The position numbers and the translations under genes are program-made. A DNA stretch of 8,130 nucleotides from Chitinophagaceae bacterium (GTDB taxonomy: Bacteria; Bacteroidota; Bacteroidia; Chitinophagales; Chitinophagaceae): NCBI GenBank assembly GCA_025362915.1, contig JANYEU010000063.1, forward strand, positions 1 to 8,130, written 5' to 3'. Position 1 is the first letter of the stretch, and the number at the start of each line of letters is the position of its first letter. The notes under the pieces were generated by a model. The model did not search any database, had not been told where the DNA came from, and worked only from the letters and a program-made list of their open reading frames with translations. This document shows positions 1 to 6,002 of the stretch, piece after piece.

Positions 1-6
1 CATATA

Positions 7-44
7 AAAAAGACGCCCGCTCTAGAAATAGAGTAATCGCGTTC
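7..44 (-). terminator. Possible hairpin terminator, minus strand
   Basis: CTCTA (20-24) and TAGAG (29-33) form a 5-bp stem around a GAAA loop. GACGC (12-16) can pair with GCGTTC (39-44) with one bulged base, giving an outer stem. Read on the minus strand the structure is followed by a run of six T, as in an intrinsic terminator. No minus-strand gene that would end here is visible, so the function is doubtful and only the hairpin itself is observed. Confidence 0.2.
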
Positions 45-134
45 TTCTAAAAAAAACTATTCAAACAATTATTATCGATATATTTTGAAAGATTTATTTT
101 GTGTTCTCATCTTCTTGTATTAATTTACTAGAAA

Positions 135-220
135 ATAACACACCTTTTACCAGTAAAAGGTCACTTGTACAACTTATAACACACCTTTTAGCAGGAAAAG
201 GTTACTTGTACAACTTATAA
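135..220. repeat. Tandem duplication of a 41-bp unit
   Basis: Two units lie head to tail at 135-175 and 176-216, and the first four bases of a third (ATAA) follow at 217-220. The units differ at a few positions in the middle. The first contains a perfect hairpin, CCTTTTAC (143-150) with GTAAAAGG (153-160). In the second the outer CCTTTT/AAAAGG pairing is kept although the inner bases changed. Each unit also carries the palindrome TTGTACAA (165-172 and 206-213). The function is unknown; the retained symmetry would fit a protein-binding site or a structured transcript. Confidence 0.8.
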
Positions 221-388
221 GTGGCACGTTACCGCCACTAATTAGGTTTTTAGGCTGAAAAGAGGGTGTTTGTGTATATAAAGAGGTATAAATTGTTTTT
301 TTTATAAGTGGCACGTTACCGCCACTAATTAGGTTTTTAGGCTGAAAAGAGGGTGTTTGTATATATAAAGAGGTATAAATTGTTTTTT
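217..388. repeat. Tandem duplication of an 87-bp unit
   Basis: The first unit runs 217-303 and the second 304-388. They differ by one substitution (G274 versus A361) and by the length of the closing T run (eight versus six). Each unit starts with ATAAGTGGCACG and contains the hairpin GTGGC/GCCAC (221-238 and 308-325 regions) followed by the palindrome CTAATTAG, and ends in a T run. The near identity points to a recent duplication. The array begins exactly where the 41-bp array ends, sharing the ATAA. No open reading frame explains it. Confidence 0.85.
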
Positions 389-450
389 GAGAGGAAGATT
401 TTTTGATGGGATATGTGGTATTATTGCAAAGGAGGAAGTATTTTAATACC

Positions 451-568
451 CGCCGATGTTGGTGTTTTTCACCAACGTCTTAAAAGAGTATTACTATATA
501 TTTGTAAGGGGAAATCAATAATTAAACATTCTATTGATTGATGTTGGTGAAAAACACCAACATCGGCG
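451..568. repeat. REP-like inverted repeat pair (BIME-like)
   Basis: The arms 451-479 and 540-568 are 29 bp each and inverted, with one mismatch (C/T). Each arm is also a hairpin by itself: GATGTTGGTG, loop of five T, CACCAACGTC on the left (455-479, one G-T wobble), and GATGTTGGTG, loop of five A, CACCAACATC on the right (540-564, perfect). A GC-rich foot (CGCC at 451-454, GGCG at 565-568) flanks each hairpin. The spacer has a third hairpin, AATCAATA (513-520) with TATTGATT (532-539), directly abutting the right arm. The layout resembles paired REP elements, which in other bacteria are moved by RAYT (TnpA-REP) transposases; no such gene is in the window. Confidence 0.8.
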
Positions 569-654
569 AGCACGGAACACTAACAAAGGCAGAAAAAAAT
601 ATTTTCTAAACAAAGTAAAATCTTTACTTTAGCAAAAATAATTAATTGAAAAAT

Positions 655-960
655 ATGCAGACTGTAACAACAAATTTCAAAACAAAAAAGTGGGTCTTAT
701 TCACTGTTGGAGTTCTTTTATTTATGAGGGGATTTGGAATTTTTCTATTCCATCATCAAAAGAGTACCTCTGATTATTTTGATTCTTTTTTTTATGTTGT
801 TGGTGGTATTGCATATTCAACAATGGCATTAAGAATAAATGCAACTTCTTCCAGACTTTTTAAAGTTCGGTTAGAACCTATCGTTAAAATAAGACTACTA
901 GTATTAGTTGGTATTATCACAGCAACGTATCTAGTTGTCTGGTTAATTCAAAATAAATAA
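655..960 (+). CDS. Small three-helix membrane protein, unknown function
   Basis: This 101-residue protein is not one I recognise. It has a short basic N-terminus (KTKK at 9-12), then three likely membrane segments at about residues 13-32, 43-59 and 79-98. A basic loop lies between the second and third (Arg67, Lys70, Arg72). The pattern suggests a small inner-membrane protein with the middle loop in the cytoplasm. I chose ATG at 655; an in-frame TTG at 646 would add three residues (MKN). No clear Shine-Dalgarno sequence precedes either. TACTTTAG (625-632) is one base off the Bacteroidota -7 consensus TAnnTTTG, but is too weak to call. The gene stands alone between two repeat-bearing gaps. It could be a lineage-specific orphan. 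Hydrophobic periodicity makes chance unlikely but not excluded. Confidence 0.6.
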   Translation: MQTVTTNFKTKKWVLFTVGVLLFMRGFGIFLFHHQKSTSDYFDSFFYVVGGIAYSTMALRINATSSRLFKVRLEPIVKIRLLVLVGIITATYLVVWLIQNK

Positions 961-963
961 AAT

Positions 964-1003
964 CGCTATGCCTCGGTTCGTGAGACACGGAACCATGGCG
1001 GAG
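964..1003. repeat. Hairpin related to the REP-like repeat
   Basis: GGTTC (975-979) pairs with GAACC (990-994) and GTG (980-982) with CAC (986-988), with one bulged G and an AGA loop. An outer stem CGCTAT (964-969) with ATGGCG (995-1000) closes it with one wobble. The element lies just after the stop of the membrane-protein gene. Its 3' end (ATGGCGGAG) resembles that of the right arm at 562-570 (ATCGGCGAG), and both hairpins share GTT-GTG-A-CAC-AAC positions, so it looks like a diverged member of the same family in the same orientation. There is no T tract, so I do not call it a terminator. The rest of the gap to 1188 shows nothing else I can name. Confidence 0.5.
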
Positions 1004-1188
1004 ATTATTAGGGCAAACTAAATACTTAATCCTAATCATTCTAATCTTTATTTAGATGAAAGGCATCATCAATAGCAGAACCATTTGCTACTACCCAGCC
1101 ATATTGGGGGTTATTGCATTGCGATACACTAAAATATTATCCAACCTTTACATTCTATTACTGTTAATAATGTTCTTAAGTAATTACT

Positions 1189-1887
1189 ATGGCAAAATAT
1201 CTGGTTGTGGGTGCTTCTTCTGGTATTGGCAATGCGTTGGCTACACAACTATCGCAGATTGGTCATCAAGTGTATGCCACCTATTTTAAAAATGAAACGG
1301 TAGCTGCAAATGCCAACCTTAGCTTTCATCCTTTAAATGTATTGGATGAAAATATTTCGCTAAACTTTCTTCCAGATACCATCAATGGCATTGTTTATTG
1401 CCCGGGAAGCATCAACTTAAAACCTTTTTCCAGGATAAAACCAGAAGAATTCGAGAACGATTATAGATTGCAGGTGGTGGGTGCTGTAAAGGTTATTCAG
1501 GCTGCACTACCCAAATTGAAAGATTCTGACAATGCCTCAATTGTTTTATTCTCCACCGTTGCGGTGCAGTCTGGTCTCAATTTCCATTCGTTGGTGGCCG
1601 CATCAAAAGGTGCTATCGAAGGATTAACAAGGGCTTTGGCGGCTGAGTTTGCGCCTAAAATCCGCGTAAATTGTATTGCGCCTTCTTTAATAGATACGCC
1701 ACTTGCGGCTTCGTTGCTTAATACCGATCAAAAGAAAGAGGCTAATGCATTGCGGCATCCGCTAAAAAGAATTGGCACAGCAACTGATATAGCCAATATG
1801 GCTCAATTTCTTTTATCTGATAAGTCGGGCTGGATTACAGGACAAATCCTACACATTGATGGTGGTATGGGGAGTATCAAACTATAA
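1189..1887 (+). CDS. SDR-family protein with altered active site
   Basis: This 232-residue protein is a classical-length short-chain dehydrogenase/reductase with one Rossmann domain. The cofactor motif GASSGIG is at residues 8-14. The usual NNAG turn is replaced by CPG (71-73). The strand and helix with Ser122, Lys140 and the segment APSLIDTPLA (164-173) are in the expected order, and the C-terminus has the usual GQILHIDGG. The catalytic Tyr of YxxxK is absent: residue 136, four before Lys140, is Val. The Asn expected near position 95 is Gln. From family knowledge a normal Tyr-dependent hydride transfer is therefore doubtful; NAD(P) binding without standard catalysis, or a changed mechanism, is possible. 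The start ATG gives the standard beta-1 strand four residues in. It begins a tight gene run, with DUF2071 2 nt downstream. Substrate unknown. Confidence 0.88.
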   Translation: MAKYLVVGASSGIGNALATQLSQIGHQVYATYFKNETVAANANLSFHPLNVLDENISLNFLPDTINGIVYCPGSINLKPFSRIKPEEFENDYRLQVVGAVKVIQAALPKLKDSDNASIVLFSTVAVQSGLNFHSLVAASKGAIEGLTRALAAEFAPKIRVNCIAPSLIDTPLAASLLNTDQKKEANALRHPLKRIGTATDIANMAQFLLSDKSGWITGQILHIDGGMGSIKL

Positions 1888-1889
1888 TT

Positions 1890-2600
1890 ATGGACTTTTT
1901 AAATGCGCGTTGGGAGAACCTGATAATGGCTAATTATGCAGTAGATTCCACTTTTTTATTGCCATTTCTTCCAAAAGGTGTGGAGATAGATACGTTTAAC
2001 GGTGAAGCGTATGTAAGTCTTGTTGGATTTATGTTTAAGAACACACGGTTGTTTAAAGTTCCAATACCTTATCTGGGCACTTTTGAAGAAATAAATCTTC
2101 GGTTTTATGTGATAAGAAAAGAAGGTGATGAATGGAAGCGCGGCGTTGTTTTTATTAATGAAACCATTCCCTATAAGCCTGTGGCCTGGGTGGCAAACTG
2201 GTTGTATAAAGAACACTATATCTCTATCCCTACTAAACATACATGGAATATTAATGCCGAAAATAAGGAGATAACTTACCAATGGAAGATGGGCGAGGAG
2301 TGGAATTTGATGAAGGTAAATGCTTCAACCAAAAAACAACCAATGGCTGTGGGAAGCATGGAGGAATACATATTTGAACATTATTACGGCTATACCAAGG
2401 TTGATAATACCACTTCGCAAGAGTATAAGGTGAATCATCCGCGCTGGGAAACCAATCAGGTAAATGATTATAAGATAGTGTGCAACTTTGGTAAGATGTA
2501 TGGGCAGTCTTTTGATTTTTTAAATAATAAGAAACCAACCAATGTGATAGTGGCCGAAGGATCGGAGGTTTCTGTAAAATGGAAGCGTGAGACCTTATAA
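1890..2600 (+). CDS. DUF2071 family protein (YqjF-like)
   Basis: This 236-residue protein matches the DUF2071/YqjF family (COG3361), whose fold is related to acetoacetate decarboxylase; no reaction is established for it to my knowledge. Family marks are the N-terminal aromatic ARWENLIMANYAVD (residues 6-19), the LPFLPKGVEIDTFNGEAYVSLVGF stretch (24-47), the EINLRFYV strand (67-74), RGVVFINE (84-91), and the late EHYYGYT segment (163-169). The protein is full length and has no signal peptide or membrane helix, so it is probably cytosolic. The start lies 2 nt after the SDR stop, and DUF2805 follows after 10 nt, so translation is probably coupled. Function can only be guessed from the cluster: possibly a small-molecule binding or modifying partner of the SDR-like protein. 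Confidence 0.87.
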   Translation: MDFLNARWENLIMANYAVDSTFLLPFLPKGVEIDTFNGEAYVSLVGFMFKNTRLFKVPIPYLGTFEEINLRFYVIRKEGDEWKRGVVFINETIPYKPVAWVANWLYKEHYISIPTKHTWNINAENKEITYQWKMGEEWNLMKVNASTKKQPMAVGSMEEYIFEHYYGYTKVDNTTSQEYKVNHPRWETNQVNDYKIVCNFGKMYGQSFDFLNNKKPTNVIVAEGSEVSVKWKRETL

Positions 2601-2610
2601 TATTAATTAT

Positions 2611-2880
2611 ATGGATTTGATAACTAAAGACAGGATTATTGAGATGGCTTGGGAGGATAGAACGCCGTTTGAAGCCATTAAGATACAGTTTGGCATAAGC
2701 GAAGCAGCAATTATACAACTGATGCGCAAGGAACTGAAAAGAAGTAGCTTCAACCTCTGGAGAAAGCGAGTGAATAGCGGCATTAGCCAAAAACATCTGA
2801 ACAAACGAAATCCTGAAATTAGTAGGTTTAAATGCGCTTTGCAAAGAACAATTACCCATAATAAAATCAGTAAGAGATAA
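2611..2880 (+). CDS. TIGR03643/DUF2805 family protein
   Basis: This 89-residue basic protein carries the family signature almost intact: DRIIEMAWEDRTPFEAI (7-23), FGISEAAIIQLMRKELK (27-43) and SSFNLWRKRV (45-54), then a basic tail with RFKC near 72-75. The central part reads like a helix-turn-helix, close in style to small transcriptional or transposase-type HTH domains, and the basic charge would fit nucleic-acid binding; that is inference. The family has no assigned function that I know. I chose ATG at 2611 because the family begins just before DRIIEMAW. A GTG at 2587 would add eight residues (MRPYNINY) and overlap DUF2071 by 14 nt. The tail after about residue 76 is low in conservation clues. 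Confidence 0.88.
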   Translation: MDLITKDRIIEMAWEDRTPFEAIKIQFGISEAAIIQLMRKELKRSSFNLWRKRVNSGISQKHLNKRNPEISRFKCALQRTITHNKISKR

Positions 2881-2970
2881 TAGGGGAGATACACCGATGC
2901 AGTTAGCCAATGTGCAAATAAGTATTACTGATACGCAAAAGAAAAGTACTAAACCAACAACGAAATAACC

Positions 2971-3111
2971 ATGAAAAACGTAAAGAAGCAGCACCTGCCA
3001 AAGAAAATATGCATTGTATGCAAACAGCCGTTTACGTGGCGCAAGAAATGGGAGGCGGTATGGGAAGAAGTAAAATATTGCAGTGAAAAGTGCAGGAGAA
3101 CCAAATCATAA
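2971..3111 (+). CDS. DUF2256 family Cys-rich small protein
   Basis: A 46-residue frame matches the DUF2256 family: a basic start, LPKKICIVCKQPFTWRKKW (9-27), and YCSEKCRR near the end (36-43). Cysteines 14 and 17 (CxxC) and 37 and 41 (CxxxC) make a four-Cys set suited to binding one zinc ion, so a zinc-ribbon-like nucleic-acid or protein binding module is plausible. The aromatic and basic core FTWRKKW is diagnostic for the family. No function is established to my knowledge. It follows DUF2805 after 90 nt and ends 16 nt before the convergent rnhA stop. The pair DUF2805 plus DUF2256 is, from memory, a recurrent neighbour pair. The frame is too short for many gene finders. Confidence 0.85.
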   Translation: MKNVKKQHLPKKICIVCKQPFTWRKKWEAVWEEVKYCSEKCRRTKS

Positions 3112-3127
3112 GTAGAGTATGCTACCA

Positions 3128-3589
3128 TTAACTTGGCGTATAACCCACATCTTCTATAAGGTTGCGCCCATCGGCGGCGGCTGTGGCCAGTTCATCGCAA
3201 CGGTTATTCAAGGCATTATCCGCATGGCCTTTCACCCATACAAACCGTATCTTAAACTTGCGTGAAAGCTGGTAATAGCGTGTCCACAAGTCTTTATTCT
3301 TTTTACCTCCCTTAAAGTCTGTTTTTATCCAACCATCCAGCCATCGTTTTTCCACGCTATCCACTATATACTTGCTGTCTGTATAAATGGTGATGGGGAT
3401 ATCGTTTCTGGTAAGGCTTTCCAGGGCAACAATAACGCCCATCAGTTCCATCCTGTTATTGGTGGTAAACCGGAAGCCTTGTGATAATTCCTTTTGCTTT
3501 TCGCCCCATTGCAAGACTACGCCATAACCACCTGAACCAGGATTGCCACGGGAAGAACCATCTGTATAAATAACCAAGGGATGAGACAT
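3128..3589 (-). CDS. rnhA: Ribonuclease HI
   Basis: This enzyme cleaves the RNA strand of RNA-DNA hybrids in the cytoplasm, removing R-loops and primers with metal-ion catalysis. The 153-residue length is normal for bacterial RNase HI. All four catalytic acids are in place: Asp10 (YTDGSSRGNPG), Glu48 (NNRMEL), Asp71 (YTDSKY) and Asp132 (NNRCDELA). The active-site histidine is His122 in KGHAD, and the basic protrusion (KRWLDGWIKTDFKGGKKNKDLW, 81-102) that grips the hybrid is present. It ends 16 nt from the convergent DUF2256 gene. Upstream (3590-3800) lies a stretch with short TTAGT-type imperfect repeats (3599-3624) and the hairpin that probably ends the E2 message, so rnhA likely has its own promoter, which I cannot place. 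Confidence 0.96.
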   Translation of the reverse strand: MSHPLVIYTDGSSRGNPGSGGYGVVLQWGEKQKELSQGFRFTTNNRMELMGVIVALESLTRNDIPITIYTDSKYIVDSVEKRWLDGWIKTDFKGGKKNKDLWTRYYQLSRKFKIRFVWVKGHADNALNNRCDELATAAADGRNLIEDVGYTPS

Positions 3590-3746
3590 GTAATAGTGAT
3601 TAGTTGTTAGTTATTAGTGGTTAGAGATTTTTAGTATATAAACGTTGCTTTCATACTCTCCACCTTTGCGTCTTTTTTGTGTAATGCCTTTGCTAACTTT
3701 TGCGATTAATAATTCCTTAAAAGAATACTTATTCTCCTAGAATAGA

Positions 3747-3776
3747 ACAGGCTGTCTCTTGTGGGAAACAGCCTGT
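3747..3776 (-). terminator. Hairpin terminator downstream of E2 gene
   Basis: ACAGGCTGT (3747-3755) and ACAGCCTGT (3768-3776) form a perfect 9-bp stem around a 12-nt loop. It begins 24 nt beyond the stop of the E2 gene in the direction of its transcription. On the minus strand the following bases are pyrimidine/T-rich (TCTATTCT) rather than a clean T run, so termination may be imperfect and some read-through into rnhA is possible. Confidence 0.6.
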
Positions 3777-3800
3777 AATTTAAAATATAAAAAGGGTGGA

Positions 3801-5834
3801 TTATAAATAATGATACCAAGTACGGTTCAAATCCCATGCTTCAAACTCTTTAACAACATCGCTCAAAAAGCTGGCTCCTACACTTCCATCTATAATACGG
3901 TGATCATAGCTCAATGATAGGTACATCATGTGTCTGATGCCAATTGTGTCGTTGTTAGGAGATTCTATCACAACAGGTCTTTTCTTTATAGAACCCGCTG
4001 CCAAGATAGCAACCTGTGGCTGGTTGATGATTGGTGTGCCCATCAATGTGCCAAACGTACCTACATTGGTAAAGGTAAAAGTACCGCCCGATACATCCTC
4101 TGGCTTTAATTGGTTGTTTCTGGCATCTGTAGCTAATTTATTTACCGCGGCACTTAGACCAACGATATTCAATTGGTCAGCACCTTTTATTACGGGAACA
4201 ATCAAATTACCAGTTGGGAGGGCTGTTGCCATGCCAATATTCAAATCTTTCTTAATAATAATCTTATCTCCATCAACAGATGCATTAAGGATTGGATAGC
4301 GCTTTAAAACCTTTACCAAACAATCTATAAACATAGGGGTGAAGGTGATTTTTGTTCCTTCCCTCTTTTCAAAGTCTTGCTTTACCCGCTCTCTCCAAAG
4401 CACCATGTTTGTTACATCGGCTTCTGCAAAACTGGTTACGTGCGGACTGGTTTGTACGCTTTCCACCATGTGCTTGGCAATCAGCTTACGCATCCTATCC
4501 ATCTCGATAATTTCTACATTGCCCGTAGGATGTGCAGAAGTTGGAGAGGTGTATTTACCAGAATCACCTTCTGCCAAAGTAACCAATGGAACAGAGGTAG
4601 TAGTAGGAGGAACCATGTATACAGGTTTAAGTGCTTTTGGTGCTTCTTCCACAACTGGTGGAGCTACCTGTTTAATTTCTTGAACTGGTGCTGGAGCAAC
4701 TACTCCATTAGCTTTTACTTCAACAGGAGCCACAGGTTCTACAACAGGTAAAGGAACTGCTGCGGCTACTCGTTCTGCAACAGGTTGTGAAACAACTGGA
4801 ACAGATTCAACAACCTGTTGGGTTACAGGCTCAATGGCAGGTTGATGTACTTCCTCAACTGTAGATTGTGGTGCTTCAATTATTGGCTCAGGGGCAGTAA
4901 CTGGCTCAACAACAGGTTGGGGAGCAGATTCAATTATTGGTTGCGGCACACTTGATTCAGCAATAGGTTGCGGACTATTAACAGACTCTACAATCGGTTC
5001 AACAATTGGCTGGTGATAAGCAATAGGCTCTACAATAGATTGAGGATAAACCAATGGCTGCTCAACTATAGGTTGTGGCGTAATATACACAGGGGCATCT
5101 GCTGCCTTTTGCATCACAGTTTGTTGCACAGGACTGGGTATCACAACTGGTTCCTGATGTACTTGAACTGGTGGTTGTTGATAAGGTGGTTGATACTCCT
5201 GAACGGGAGGCTGTTGAACATATAATTGTGCAGGAGCCGGAGCGGGAACAAATGCGCCTACTTTTCCAGCCCTTTTATCAGCAATATATTGAATGACATC
5301 CTTTTTTGATACACGGCCATCTGCCCCGGTTCCCGGTATTCTTTCCAACTCACTAAGACTGATACCTTCGCTATTGGCAATGTTTAATACCAATGGTGAA
5401 AAAAATCTATTATTGCCCGTAGGGGCAGTAGCAGAGGAAGGTTGGAACGGGATGCTTTCTTCGTAATCTGAAAATGATGGCATAACTGTTTTCTGAATGG
5501 GTTCAAAAGTTGGTTGATATTGTACTATTGGTTCGGGTTGTACCGGTTTTGGTTGGGGTGGTATTGGTTGCGGAGTTGTTGAATAATTGGCAACATTAGT
5601 TTCAATCTTTGCAATAACGCTACCTACTGGAACAACATCATTAACAGCGAATAAAATTTCAGCTATTGTCCCTTCTACAGGAGAGGGGATTTCGCTATCA
5701 ACCTTATCTGTGGCAATATCCAATACAGTTTCGTCCATTTTTACATGGTCGCCTACTTTCTTGTGCCACTTGAGTATGGTAGCTTCCATTATACTCTCGC
5801 CCATTTTAGGCATTGTTAAATCAGTTGTAGCCAT
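3801..5834 (-). CDS. 2-oxo acid dehydrogenase E2 acyltransferase
   Basis: This 677-residue protein is the dihydrolipoyl acyltransferase core (E2) of a pyruvate, 2-oxoglutarate or branched-chain 2-oxo acid dehydrogenase complex, passing the acyl group from E1 to CoA. Domains in order: an N-terminal lipoyl domain (about 1-80) with the modified Lys44 in DIATDKVDSE; a short linker; an E1/E3-binding domain (about 143-187, FFSPLVLNIANSEGI to ADGRVSKKDV); a very long Pro/Gln/Glu/Val linker (about 188-437); and the catalytic domain (about 440-677) with DHRIIDG, active His645 and Asp649. E2 proteins usually have about 400-550 residues; the excess is the linker. The MGESIMEAT start resembles the branched-chain type, but the substrate cannot be fixed, since no E1 or E3 gene lies nearby. 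Start chosen at the lipoyl-domain methionine. Confidence 0.95.
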   Translation of the reverse strand: MATTDLTMPKMGESIMEATILKWHKKVGDHVKMDETVLDIATDKVDSEIPSPVEGTIAEILFAVNDVVPVGSVIAKIETNVANYSTTPQPIPPQPKPVQPEPIVQYQPTFEPIQKTVMPSFSDYEESIPFQPSSATAPTGNNRFFSPLVLNIANSEGISLSELERIPGTGADGRVSKKDVIQYIADKRAGKVGAFVPAPAPAQLYVQQPPVQEYQPPYQQPPVQVHQEPVVIPSPVQQTVMQKAADAPVYITPQPIVEQPLVYPQSIVEPIAYHQPIVEPIVESVNSPQPIAESSVPQPIIESAPQPVVEPVTAPEPIIEAPQSTVEEVHQPAIEPVTQQVVESVPVVSQPVAERVAAAVPLPVVEPVAPVEVKANGVVAPAPVQEIKQVAPPVVEEAPKALKPVYMVPPTTTSVPLVTLAEGDSGKYTSPTSAHPTGNVEIIEMDRMRKLIAKHMVESVQTSPHVTSFAEADVTNMVLWRERVKQDFEKREGTKITFTPMFIDCLVKVLKRYPILNASVDGDKIIIKKDLNIGMATALPTGNLIVPVIKGADQLNIVGLSAAVNKLATDARNNQLKPEDVSGGTFTFTNVGTFGTLMGTPIINQPQVAILAAGSIKKRPVVIESPNNDTIGIRHMMYLSLSYDHRIIDGSVGASFLSDVVKEFEAWDLNRTWYHYL
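4737..5075 (-). repeat. In-protein QPIVE repeat in E2 linker
   Basis: Residues 254-366 of the E2 protein hold twelve degenerate units of the form [QEL][PSQ][IVTA][VAI]E, spaced about 4 to 14 residues apart (for example QPIVE at 254-258 and 275-279, QPIIE at 298-302, QPVVE at 306-310). It is the most repetitive part of the linker between the E1/E3-binding and catalytic domains. In E2 proteins such Ala/Pro-rich linkers are flexible arms that let the lipoyl domain swing; here Ala is largely replaced by Gln, Glu and Val. Confidence 0.8.
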
Positions 5835-5965
5835 ATCACAGTTTGTTTTTTAGGTCGGTTAAGACCAGTAAACGCTTAAACTTAAAATAAATTTTGCAAG
5901 CTTAACATTGCATTATTTTTAATATTACCCTTTAAATATTCAAAAACAATACAAATATTAATTTT

Positions 5966-5973
5966 CAAAAATA
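5966..5973 (-). promoter_or_regulatory. Possible -7 element for the E2 gene
   Basis: On the minus strand this reads TATTTTTG, which fits the Bacteroidota -7 consensus TAnnTTTG. It lies in the 168-nt AT-rich gap between cinA and the E2 gene, about 130 nt before the E2 start. No good TTTG -33 element sits at the usual distance, so in such AT-rich DNA this could be chance. The gap itself shows nothing else I can name. Confidence 0.25.
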
Positions 5974-6002
5974 GATTTTTACTTTTGAAAGTTATTCTAT
6001 GG

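Larger units (their letters stand above)
1..645. other. Gene-free, repeat-rich region
   Basis: I see no convincing protein-coding gene on either strand in the first 645 bases. The stretch is AT-rich and holds, in order, a small hairpin (12-44), a 41-bp tandem duplication (135-220), an 87-bp tandem duplication (217-388), and a REP-like inverted repeat pair (451-568). A short hairpin with AAAGTAA/TTACTTT arms (612-630) lies just before the small membrane-protein gene. The only notable short reading frame (406-483) ends inside a repeat arm and is probably spurious. The edge of the window cuts the region, so a gene could lie just to the left. Confidence 0.75.

Noticed and set aside
135..388. Possible CRISPR array
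   Set aside because: There are only two copies of each unit, with no unique spacers between repeats and no cas genes.
406..483. Short frame of 25 codons ending RRCWCFSPTS
   Set aside because: Its second half is encoded by the left REP-like arm, so it is a by-product of the repeat; nothing supports translation.
1036..1130. Minus-strand frame reading QYGWVVANGSAIDDAFHLNKD before a stop
   Set aside because: It looks protein-like but has no start codon, an upstream stop within about 30 codons, and no recognised family; too weak for a pseudogene call.
1056..1289. Open frame of 77 codons overlapping the start of the SDR-like gene
   Set aside because: About 100 nt lie inside the well-supported SDR gene in another frame, and the remainder is AT-rich with no recognisable domain; probably chance.
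2897..2968. 23-codon frame between DUF2805 and DUF2256, preceded by GGGGAGA
   Set aside because: It could be a leader peptide, but it has no recognisable sequence and chance frames of this size are common.
2251..2994. 247-codon minus-strand frame opposite DUF2071 and DUF2805
   Set aside because: It is antisense to two recognised family proteins and its translation has no recognisable domain; a shadow frame.
3661..3668. Plus-strand CACCTTTG resembling the -7 promoter element TAnnTTTG
   Set aside because: The first base is wrong, the nearest TTG is only 13 nt upstream, and no plus-strand gene follows.
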